From Spartinivicinus ruber (lineage in GTDB: Bacteria > Pseudomonadota > Gammaproteobacteria > Pseudomonadales > Zooshikellaceae), in contig NZ_CP048878.1 in NCBI RefSeq assembly GCF_011009015.1, forward strand, positions 184,501-248,500: a stretch of 64,000 nt of DNA, read 5' to 3'. This document shows, one piece after another, positions 44,601-52,534 of this stretch. How positions within the stretch are numbered: the first letter of the stretch is position 1; each line of letters starts with the position of its first letter. The notes beneath the pieces were generated by a model. It did no database searches and was not told the origin of the DNA. It saw nothing but the letters and a program-made list of their open reading frames with translations. Made by a program: the position numbers and the translations under genes.

Positions 44601-45706
44601 GTGTCGGCATCTGGCCCTCGGGTAATGGCCGTAATCCGGCCTTGTGGGTCATGATAAAACCAAACGGCCTGCCCCCAGCTGCTGGTCAATTTAGTGCGCT
44701 GTTCCGCATTACCATGACTGATATGAATGGTGTTATCACAGTCATCTCTCAGTCCAATTAATTGTCCCTGTTTGTTTGCAGCATCGCCGGTAAGTCGGAA
44801 GATTTTTTCTGGGCCTTGCTGGGGTTTAATCGAAATTAAATCATTACCTAAATCAAAAACCCGTAGTTTTTCAGTTTGGTTATAACTTTGGCCATTAGCT
44901 GGCGGTAATGGTAAGGGAATTGAGCGACCTTCCTGATTGAAATAAAACAGTTGGCTACCTGCTTGTTGAAGCTTTTCACCTAACGGGGTGGTCCAACCTG
45001 TGCCTAACTCGGCAGCTTTATTATTACTGGTACGGTAGGTGCGGCTCCAAACAAAACTCAGTGGCCCACTTAACACAAAATCCGTTTGCTCAAGCAGCTC
45101 TTCGCCTGCCACCATACTAATCGGACAACCACTGGTGCAGGTTTTATCATTACTGGGAACTTTTTGGCCATTACCGTTTTCACCCGAGGCTTTATTGGTT
45201 TTTACTTCCGGTTTTTGTTTGGCGGCCGCCGCTTTTTGTTGTTTAGATTGCTTCGCATTAAAATCGCAGGATTCACATTTGCCTTTTTTTTGTTTTTTGA
45301 ATTGGTTTTTGACTTTACTTGTTGCGTCGGTTACCGCCTCACCAACTTTAGCAGCCCCTTTGCTTGAGGTTCTCGCAGCTTTTTCCATTTTTTTAAGCTG
45401 AGCAATCCTTGCTTTAGCTTTGGCTATTTTGTCAGCAATTTTTTTAACGCGAAGTGCTGTGCGGGCTGCTTTTGCTGGTTTAGCAACTGCATCACCTACA
45501 TAGGGAATGACGGAGACTAATGATAAGGCGCCACCTAGAAAATCTCCGCGAGCAAAACTCATCCCAGCACCAATCAAGTCAGAAGCTGGGGTAGGATCAA
45601 CCATACCTGCCACATCAACAGCAGTGACAGCTAATTCAGCCATCTTTTCTTTTTCTAAGTTAGCCAGCTCTTTTTGTGCATTGGCTAGAGCTTGATTTAC
45701 ATTCAT
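41669..45706 (-). CDS. RHS-repeat polymorphic toxin with C-terminal ADP-ribosyltransferase-like domain
   Basis: 1345 residues. The N-terminal 115 residues are helical and include [20 protein letters not shown] and [16 protein letters not shown], as in RHS proteins without PAAR. A linker follows with CESCDF and [16 protein letters not shown]. The shell entry ([15 protein letters not shown]) starts about residue 210. About 950 residues of YD/RHS repeats follow, then the core end [36 protein letters not shown] and the DPLGL cleavage motif (1203-1207). The 138-residue tip has YRALT (R1220), [16 protein letters not shown] (S1262) and [10 protein letters not shown] (E1328/E1332). This is the R-S-E pattern of an ADP-ribosyltransferase toxin; the fold call is by eye. 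No PAAR, VgrG or signal peptide is visible, so the delivery route is open. Confidence 0.9.
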   Translation of the reverse strand: [1345 protein letters not shown]

Positions 45707-45843
45707 TCGCTAAACGTCCTGTACAACAGAAGGCTTTTCATGACACCCGAATAGTCTGGCAAACACTACACTATTATGGTGAAAGTCACCATTCATCTTG
45801 GATCGTAGGTTGTCACAAGCATAAATTTTGTTAATCTCTTCTA

Positions 45844-47244
45844 ATGAGTCGAAAAGAGCCTATTGTTATGAATACTACACCCAAGGTGTTATTGGTTGAT
45901 GATGAAGAGCAAGTACTGAAGGCAAATAGACAGTGGTTGGAGTTAAGTGGCTTTTCTGTAATTTGCTGTAATACTGCCAAAGCAGCAATTAATGAACTTC
46001 AGCAAGGGTTTATTGGAATTGTTATTAGTGATGTAAAAATGCCTGGCATGGATGGTTTTGCTTTATTGGAACAGGCTAAAACAATTAATGCCGACTTACC
46101 CATCATTTTAATTACAGGACATGGAGATGTCAGTATGGCTGTAGAGGCATTACATAAAGGCGCTTATGACTTTATTGAAAAGCCATTTGATCCTGACCGT
46201 TTAAAGGAGCGAATCCAAAGGGCTCAAGAACAACTCCAGTTAAAAATAAAAAACCAACAATTGCGTCAACAATTAGCCGAGCAGAGTGGTATATCTGCCA
46301 AGTTAATTGGTGAAAGTAAAGCTATACAGCAGGTTCATGATGAAATTCTAGCGCTTGCAAATCTTGATACGCCAGTACTGATTTATGGTGAAACAGGTTG
46401 TGGTAAAGAGCTAGTGGCGCAATGTTTACATGAGTATAGTCAGCGTGCTAATAAGCCATTTGTTGCTTTAAACTGTGGCGCTATTCCAGAGGCTTTATTT
46501 GAAAGTGAGTTGTTTGGGCATGAGGCAGGGGCTTTTAGCGGTGCGCAAAAACTACGCAAAGGTAAATTGGAGCATGCAGATGGAGGCGTAGTTTTTCTCG
46601 ATGAAATTGAAAGCATGCCATTGCATCTACAAGTTAAATTGCTGCGAGCATTACAGTCAGGGGAAATAGAACGGCTTGGCTCAAACCGATTGATAAATTT
46701 GGATATTCGGGTGATTAGCGCTACGAAAATCAACTTGAAAGATGCAGGGGATTTTCGTCAGGATTTATATTATCGATTAAATGTATCTGAAATATTTTTG
46801 CCGCCATTAAGAGAACGAACAGTGGACATTTCGCTGTTATTTACCTATTTTGCACAACTAGCTGCAGAGCAGTATCAACAGCCAGTAAGAGTATTAGCGC
46901 CAAGTGATGCAGATGTTCTTACTCATTATGCATGGCCAGGTAATATTCGAGAATTAAAAAATGTTGCCACTCGCTTTATATTAACTAAGGAAAAAGCAGT
47001 AGTTGATTTAATTCATTCACCCAGTGAAAAAGAGTTGGTGACAGAGCCCGAAAGAGTATCAACTGGGCTGCTATCACTTAGTCTGCAGCTTAACCAATAT
47101 GAACGGCAACTGATACATAATGCACTTATACAACATAAAGGTAATATAAGTCAGGTAATGATTGAACTCGATTTGCCAAGACGAACATTAAATCAAAAAA
47201 TGCAAAAATACGGATTAAATCGTCTTGATTATTTGAATAAATAG
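45844..47244 (+). CDS. dctD: DctD-like sigma-54-dependent response regulator
   Basis: 466 residues. Receiver (about 13-125) with D63 in VISDVKMPG and K113 in IEKPF. AAA+ central domain with Walker A GETGCGKE (182-189), the sigma-54 loop as GAFSGA (229-234; the usual form is GAFTGA), and Walker B GGVVFLDEIESMP. C-terminal Fis-type HTH (HKGNISQVMIELDLPRRTLNQKMQKYGL). Start is ATG 45844 or ATG 45868 (MNTTPKVLLVDD). Best matched to DctD, partner of the DctB-like kinase at 38252. A near-consensus sigma-54 promoter at 48796 precedes the TAXI-TRAP genes, a plausible target. The Ser in GAFSGA is a mild change seen in some activators, but it may affect sigma-54 contact. Confidence 0.9.
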   Translation: MSRKEPIVMNTTPKVLLVDDEEQVLKANRQWLELSGFSVICCNTAKAAINELQQGFIGIVISDVKMPGMDGFALLEQAKTINADLPIILITGHGDVSMAVEALHKGAYDFIEKPFDPDRLKERIQRAQEQLQLKIKNQQLRQQLAEQSGISAKLIGESKAIQQVHDEILALANLDTPVLIYGETGCGKELVAQCLHEYSQRANKPFVALNCGAIPEALFESELFGHEAGAFSGAQKLRKGKLEHADGGVVFLDEIESMPLHLQVKLLRALQSGEIERLGSNRLINLDIRVISATKINLKDAGDFRQDLYYRLNVSEIFLPPLRERTVDISLLFTYFAQLAAEQYQQPVRVLAPSDADVLTHYAWPGNIRELKNVATRFILTKEKAVVDLIHSPSEKELVTEPERVSTGLLSLSLQLNQYERQLIHNALIQHKGNISQVMIELDLPRRTLNQKMQKYGLNRLDYLNK

Positions 47245-47634
47245 ACGAATACAAAAAAATACTGAGAAGTATTGTTTAAACTAAACTGTCACTGATACTA
47301 TACAGTGATGTTTTGTTATCACTAGCTTAGATCAAGTGGGCGAATGCCCCAGGGCCTGCGTGACCTCATCACCGTTTCCGCCGTTCACCGAATGTAAACA
47401 AATGGTGCCGTAATGTTGGACCTAAGGGCAAATATGGTAGCCACATCCTATGCAATACTGGGTGGGGCTACTGTCAGCGCAAGGACAATAACGTCCTGAT
47501 ATCAATATTATACCTATGCATTGAAGAGAAGGAAGTCCTGGAGCTGTATTTGTATGAGGTTTAGGCTTTAATTCGACAGGGTGGATTTCAAAGAGCTGGT
47601 CTAACCTTATATAATTAGGATTGAATTCCTGTTA
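47245..47634. other. 390-bp gap with a weak terminator and a GC-rich island
   Basis: TCACTG (47289-47294) and CAGTGA (47303-47308) followed by TGTTTTGTT may terminate dctD. From about 47335 to 47505 the base composition rises sharply. The island begins with the mini-hairpin GGGCGAATGCCC and ends with AGGACAATAACGTCCT. It has no open frame longer than about 30 codons on either strand. It could be a small palindrome-ended mobile remnant or a structured RNA. Confidence 0.4.
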
Positions 47635-48288
47635 TTGACAATTAAATCTATTATGCTATTAACTCTTATCGGACTATTTTTCTGCTGGCTAATTTACCGA
47701 GAGTTCAAAAGCCCTAAGTCTTTCGATCATTTTTCTCTAATTTATACCTGTGTATTATGCTTATTTGCATTAGCTTCATTTTGGATGCCATTTAAACACT
47801 GGCGATTTGAGCAGTACTTGTCAGAAAAAGCATCTGTCCTTTCTTTTCCTCGTCCAGCCTATGTACATTGTAATAGTCCCTTGGATGCAATTTTCGATAA
47901 CTCTGTTAGAAGAGCTGGACACGCAAACCCAATGACTGGAGAAATAGTTTTTCAATATCCTTGGTGCTATGACTTAATGGATTATCTCGATAGCCCAGGT
48001 AGCGCTACAGAAAAAGAACTCTTTAGCATGCATATGTTTACTCATGAGTCTATGCATGTGCGCGGAGAACTTAATGAGCAAAAAACCGACTGTCAAGCTA
48101 TTCAAAGAGATTACATAGCAGGCAAGTTGTTAGGGGTGCCAGACCATGTTGCCAAAAGAAATGCACTGATTTATTATGAAAAGTATTATGTAAAGCACCC
48201 TTATTTCAGTAAACAATGCGCGCCTGAAAAAAATCTTGATGAAAAATTAAATGATTCTACATGGTCTGAGCTTTATCAAAAGAAGTAA
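47635..48288 (+). CDS. Membrane protein with an HExxH zinc-metalloprotease-like motif
   Basis: The reading starts with TTG 47635; ATG 47653 (MLLTLIGLFF) is an alternative. Two membrane helices (about 5-21 and 33-52) are followed by a soluble domain likely outside the cytoplasm. It contains THESMHVRGELNEQKTDCQA: H137-E138-x-x-H141 is a gluzincin-type zinc motif, with E148 or D152 as possible third ligand. Cysteines C79, C111, C153 and C195 may form disulfides. Only about 150 soluble residues make it a minimal-size candidate. No family is recognised. The metallopeptidase idea rests on the motif alone. Confidence 0.65.
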   Translation: MTIKSIMLLTLIGLFFCWLIYREFKSPKSFDHFSLIYTCVLCLFALASFWMPFKHWRFEQYLSEKASVLSFPRPAYVHCNSPLDAIFDNSVRRAGHANPMTGEIVFQYPWCYDLMDYLDSPGSATEKELFSMHMFTHESMHVRGELNEQKTDCQAIQRDYIAGKLLGVPDHVAKRNALIYYEKYYVKHPYFSKQCAPEKNLDEKLNDSTWSELYQKK

Positions 48289-48795
48289 ATGCAGCTTGCA
48301 ATCTGTTACATCTATATTTGTCTAGATATTAGTCAGATCTTTATTTAAATGCTTTTATATTGAAAACTATTAATAAACATTACCTTGATGCTAATTTCCT
48401 CAGTAATTGTAGCTATTTAAAAGTTGCTATTAAGACCTGGTATTTTGATTGAAACTGACTTTCAGGTCTAACGCTCTCTATGGTGTATAAAATTCAACCG
48501 AAATGCATTTAAGCCTACTGAGAGTACTACTCGTCACCTCTTTAAACACTCCAGAAGCTAATAGATAGGCAGAAACTTGCTGATGAGTTGATTAATCCTA
48601 TAACTACCTTATGCTGTCTTATACTTTTATAAAGGCCTGTGTTAGTACAATAGTAGTATTTGTGTATAACAATAGAAATTAAGCATAAGCAAAAAACCGC
48701 TTATACAAGGAGGGTTTATCAGCAATATTTTGCCAATACTTTTTGACTGACTTTAAAATTGTTTAATTTTCAATTAGTTATAGCCTGACTTTGAT
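48289..48795. other. Upstream region of the TAXI-TRAP operon
   Basis: No gene is supported. AGACCTG (48433-48439) and CAGGTCT (48463-48469) could form a hairpin after the metalloprotease-like gene. ATAAGC and GCTTAT around AAAAAACC (about 48684-48703), flanked by TGTATAA and TTATACA, form a dyad about 100 bp before the sigma-54 promoter, where an activator could bind. Confidence 0.4.
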
Positions 48796-48811
48796 TGGCG
48801 TAAGTTTTGCC
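48796..48811 (+). promoter_or_regulatory. Sigma-54 (-24/-12) promoter of the TAXI-TRAP genes
   Basis: TGGCGTAAGTTTTGCC fits the consensus TGGCACG-N4-TTGCW with exact spacing between the invariant GG (-24) and GC (-12). Transcription would start near 48822, giving a leader of about 115 bases before the TAXI gene. The DctD-like sigma-54 activator is encoded 1.6 kb upstream. Confidence 0.7.
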
Positions 48812-48935
48812 TACTATGTTTGTTATAGGTATTTGGTAAGAAATGCCTAATATAACTACAGCATAGTTTCAACTGTGCAAAGCGAAAGCTGTACCTTAGT
48901 TTGAAGTTGGGAAGTAATAACAAAGAGGTTGATAC

Positions 48936-49997
48936 ATGATAAAAATTAACAAGCGAGTTTTCTTCTGTAAAGAAGCGTCCACAGATCGTCGGAGTTTTTT
49001 AAAGAGAGCTGTTACTTCAGTAGCTGTCTTATTTGCACTGCATGGAGGTGTAGTTGTTGCCGAGGAGAAAGGTCAATCTTATATTTTAGCCACTGCCTCA
49101 ACAGGTGGAACCTTTTATCCTGTAGGTGTTGCTTTAGCAACGTTAACTAAAGTCAAATTACAACCGCAATATAACATTAGTTTATCTGCCATTAGCTCTG
49201 CAGGTTCAGGTGAAAATATAAAGCTAATGAATGATAATGAAGCGCAGTTTGGTATTTTGCAGGGTTTATATGGTGCTTGGGCAAAAAAAGGTGAAGGACA
49301 ACTTAAAAAATTAGGCCCACAAGATAAACTACGCTCTATTACGATGTTATGGCAGAATGTTGAGCATTTTATTGTTGATAAAAAACTTTCACAAACTGGC
49401 TCATTAGAAGACTTGAAACAACTTAATGGGAAAAAGTTTTCTATAGGCAAACGAAACTCAGGCACTGAAGGTTCTGGCCGCTATATTATGAGCCAGCTGG
49501 GCATTAATCCAAACACTTTTACCTTAGCTTATATGGGGTATGGACCAAGTGCTGATGCTTTACAAAATGGTTCAATTAATGGCATGAATACACCAGCGGG
49601 TGTGCCTGTTAGTGCTGTTACTAGAGCGTTTGCAAAGTTGGGTAGTGATTTGCGTATTTTGGATGTTTCTGATCAACAGCTGGCGAAAATTAATGCCCAA
49701 TATAAGCTTTGGAGCCGTTATGAAATTCCCGCGAATACTTACCATGGTCAATCTAAACCAGTAAAAACAATTGCTCAACCTAACTTTTTGGCGGTGAGAG
49801 AGGATGTTCCAGAACAAACGGTGTATATGTTAACTAAAACTGTTTATGAAAATTTGTCATTTTTAAATGGCATTCATAAAGCAACCACAGTAATGTCTTT
49901 AAATAAAGCTATTGATGGACTGCCTATACCATTACATCCAGGAGCAGCAAAATACTTTAAAGAGAAGGGGGTTTCTATTCCTGATCACTTAAAGTAA
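48936..49997 (+). CDS. TAXI-family TRAP transporter solute-binding protein
   Basis: The 353-residue protein belongs to the TAXI family of TRAP binding proteins: YILATASTGGTFYPVGVALATL, then AISSAGSGENIKLMNDNEAQFGILQG and FSIGKRNSGTEGSGRYIMSQLGI. The N-terminus has DRRSFLKRA before a hydrophobic run, a twin-arginine signal, so it is probably exported folded through Tat; many TAXI proteins use Sec instead. A ribosome site (AAAGAGG) lies before ATG 48936. It is paired with the fused permease at 50172 and preceded by a sigma-54 promoter. TAXI substrates are poorly known (glutamate, 2-oxoglutarate and other carboxylates are reported). Confidence 0.92.
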   Translation: MIKINKRVFFCKEASTDRRSFLKRAVTSVAVLFALHGGVVVAEEKGQSYILATASTGGTFYPVGVALATLTKVKLQPQYNISLSAISSAGSGENIKLMNDNEAQFGILQGLYGAWAKKGEGQLKKLGPQDKLRSITMLWQNVEHFIVDKKLSQTGSLEDLKQLNGKKFSIGKRNSGTEGSGRYIMSQLGINPNTFTLAYMGYGPSADALQNGSINGMNTPAGVPVSAVTRAFAKLGSDLRILDVSDQQLAKINAQYKLWSRYEIPANTYHGQSKPVKTIAQPNFLAVREDVPEQTVYMLTKTVYENLSFLNGIHKATTVMSLNKAIDGLPIPLHPGAAKYFKEKGVSIPDHLK

Positions 49998-50007
49998 AAA
50001 TAGTAAG

Positions 50008-50034
50008 CTGGATACATTTTAAAAATGTATCCAG
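50008..50034. promoter_or_regulatory. Near-perfect intercistronic palindrome between TAXI and permease genes
   Basis: CTGGATACATTTT (50008-50020) and AAAATGTATCCAG (50022-50034) form a 13-base stem around one central base. It starts eleven bases after the TAXI stop codon and has no strong T-run. This is the usual position for a hairpin that protects the binding-protein mRNA and lowers permease expression. Confidence 0.65.
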
Positions 50035-50171
50035 TATTGAGAAGTTATTATTAATTTATTAGTAAATGCCCTAAATTAGTTAAAAAAATAAAATACTCAG
50101 AAATACTACAAATGATATAGTAGATTACAAAAAGGGCATAAGTGGTCAGTAGTACCAATTAAGGTGTATAT

Positions 50172-52307
50172 ATGTACAATGCCATTGATAAGCCCCTGGA
50201 TCAATACCGAGTATCCACACAAGATTCGATATCGTATCTCAACTATGCTATTTATTGTTTGGCTATAGTGCTTTCAATTACCCACATTTATTTCAATACT
50301 TTTAGCACGCTTTCTGGACTTTGGATTTCTGCCATTCATTTCGCAGGTTTTGGCCTGTTATGTATTTTAACTGTGCCAATTGTAAAAAACGTCGATAATA
50401 GTGTTAGTGGTTGGAGGATAGTAGATATTTTTCTGGCTGGCATCGTTGTAATGAGTGCTGCCTATTTAATTTTATTTGAAGATCAGTTATATGCCCGTGG
50501 TGTTGAGTTATCCCAATGGGATTGGTGGGTGTCCTTAGCAACCATTGCAGCGGCGCTTGAATTAACCCGACGCACCATGGGATGGTTTATCCCTGTATTA
50601 ACTTTAATTGCATTAAGTTACGTAGTTTGGTGGGGGGAGTTAATTTCTGGCCCATTTCACTTTCCTGGTTTAAGCTTGGAAACCCTATTATACCGCAGTT
50701 ATTTTAGCCCGGAAGGTATGTTTGGCCCTATTGCTAGAATCTCCTGGAGCTATGTCTTTATGTTTATTTTATTTGGCGCTTTTTTAGTACAGTCTGGCGC
50801 TGGTGATTTTATTATTAAGTTAGCGCGTTCAATGGCTGGCCGATTTACTGGAGGGCCTGGCTTTGTTGCTGTACTAGGCTCTGGGTTAATGGGGTCTGTA
50901 TCAGGTTCATCAGTGGCTAATACGGTTTCAACAGGAGTTATTACAATTCCCTTGATGAAGCAGGCAGGTTTTCCGGCACGCTTTGCCGCAGGAGTAGAGG
51001 CAGCAGCTTCTACTGGTGGGCAGCTAATGCCACCTGTTATGGGGGCCGGTGCTTTCATTATGGCCAACTACACCCAGCTGTCTTATTTAGAAATAATGGG
51101 GGCTGCCACATTACCTGCAATAATCTATTTTTTATCTGTCGCCTTTTTTGTACGAATAGAAGCCAAACGACAAGGTTTGGAAACAGCTGAAACCATAGAG
51201 GGAGATAAAAGCCAGCAGCCGATTGGCAAGTTGCTAAAGTCTGGCTGGCATTTTACTTTACCTATTGCCAGCCTGGTTGCTATGTTAATCTATGGTTTTA
51301 CCCCAACATATGCTGCTGGCTTTAGTATTTTGGTTGTTATTGCCAGTACTTGGCTAACTTCCCAACCAATGAAATTCCCTCAAGTTATTCAAGCAATGGT
51401 ATTAGGTAGTAAAAACATGGCTGCAACAGCAATGTTATTGGTTACCATTGGTTTGGTGGTGAATGCAGTTGCTACGACAGGTGTCGGTAATACTTTTTCA
51501 TTAATGATTACAGAGTGGGCTGGTGGCAGCTTAATGATCACATTAGTATTGGTCGCTTTAGCATCGCTAATCCTTGGGATGGGATTACCAGTAACAGCAT
51601 CTTATATCATTCTTGCAACGTTGGCTGCTCCTGCAATTTATAATTTAATTGCTGAAGCTCAATTACTTGAGTTGTTTGTGAGTGGTCAAATACCTGAACA
51701 AATTAAACCAATGTTAATGCTTGTGGCACCTGATCAAATTCAGCAATTGGGGGCATCAATGTCATTAGTTGAAGCGCAAGCTTTAATGGCACTGATTCCA
51801 GTTGATATGAAAAATACCTTGATTGAAGGTGCAATTGGCCCTGGCCAGTTAGCATTAGCTTTGTTGTCCGCCCATATGATTATTTTTTGGCTATCACAAG
51901 ACAGTAATGTAACACCGCCAGTTTGTTTAACTGCATTCGCGGCAGCTGCTATCGCAAAAACCAGCCCTATGAGAACTGGATTTGCTGCCTGGAAAATTGC
52001 TAAGGGCCTATATATTGTGCCTTTGTTGTTTGCTTATACACCGTTATTAAGTAATGACTTAACCAAGGCGTTGCCAATATTTATTACAGCTGTACTTGGA
52101 ATTTATGCACTTGCTGCTGCATTAGAAGGGTATTTAGAAAGTAAACTGAACTGGATGCAGCGGTTGATGGCATTAGTAAGTGGTGTGCTATTGCTGTGGC
52201 CCCAGCAATACATGCTACTAACAATTATTGGAGCAGCGGCATTTTGTGGGTTGTTTTATTGGAGTTGTATTCAAAATGACAAAAGCTGCCATACTGTTTG
52301 TGAATGA
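50172..52307 (+). CDS. TRAP transporter fused permease (4TM/12TM type)
   Basis: The 711-residue inner-membrane protein joins the small DctQ-like part (first four helices, about 25-175) and the large DctM-like part, as usual for TAXI systems. Motifs: SWSYVFMFILFGAFLVQSGAGDFI, GSGLMGSVSGSSVANTVSTGVITIPLMKQAGFPARFAAGVEAAASTGGQLMPPVMGAGAF and GMGLPVTASYIILATLAAPA, which form the ion- and substrate-handling re-entrant segments. A C-terminal extension of about 100 residues carries further helices. It works with the TAXI protein at 48936 as a sodium-driven importer. The 174-bp gap between them contains a palindrome. Confidence 0.93.
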   Translation: MYNAIDKPLDQYRVSTQDSISYLNYAIYCLAIVLSITHIYFNTFSTLSGLWISAIHFAGFGLLCILTVPIVKNVDNSVSGWRIVDIFLAGIVVMSAAYLILFEDQLYARGVELSQWDWWVSLATIAAALELTRRTMGWFIPVLTLIALSYVVWWGELISGPFHFPGLSLETLLYRSYFSPEGMFGPIARISWSYVFMFILFGAFLVQSGAGDFIIKLARSMAGRFTGGPGFVAVLGSGLMGSVSGSSVANTVSTGVITIPLMKQAGFPARFAAGVEAAASTGGQLMPPVMGAGAFIMANYTQLSYLEIMGAATLPAIIYFLSVAFFVRIEAKRQGLETAETIEGDKSQQPIGKLLKSGWHFTLPIASLVAMLIYGFTPTYAAGFSILVVIASTWLTSQPMKFPQVIQAMVLGSKNMAATAMLLVTIGLVVNAVATTGVGNTFSLMITEWAGGSLMITLVLVALASLILGMGLPVTASYIILATLAAPAIYNLIAEAQLLELFVSGQIPEQIKPMLMLVAPDQIQQLGASMSLVEAQALMALIPVDMKNTLIEGAIGPGQLALALLSAHMIIFWLSQDSNVTPPVCLTAFAAAAIAKTSPMRTGFAAWKIAKGLYIVPLLFAYTPLLSNDLTKALPIFITAVLGIYALAAALEGYLESKLNWMQRLMALVSGVLLLWPQQYMLLTIIGAAAFCGLFYWSCIQNDKSCHTVCE

Positions 52308-52534
52308 CTTTTTATAGGCCATTCATTTTGGCCACAGGTTGTTTATTTTGCACATATATTGCAAACATCACTTTTAATGAGTGATGTATTTCTCCTACTC
52401 TAAAAGGATGGCCTTAAGCTATTAATAAAAAATTGCCATACTAGCCCGCATATTTCATCGGATCTGGGTATTCGGGCTAACCCGCCTTATGTCGGGTGTG
52501 TTTTCATTATATTTAAGGGCTAAGGAGAGTGTTG
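52308..52534. promoter_or_regulatory. Structured leader region before the exported 290-residue protein
   Basis: TAGCCCG (52442-52448) can pair with CGGGCTA (52473-52479), and ACCCG with CGGGT immediately after, the second followed by GTGTTTTC. Alternative pairings of the CCCG/CGGG blocks are possible. This could be a terminator for the TRAP operon or an attenuator-like leader. Confidence 0.35.

Noticed and set aside
45039-45401. 120- and 93-codon plus-strand frames over the RHS N-terminus
   Set aside because: Antisense shadows of the RHS gene; the hydrophobic look comes from reversed Lys/Ala-rich codons.
50750-51067. 105-codon minus-strand frame
   Set aside because: Antisense to the conserved TRAP permease core; Pro/Ala-rich shadow.
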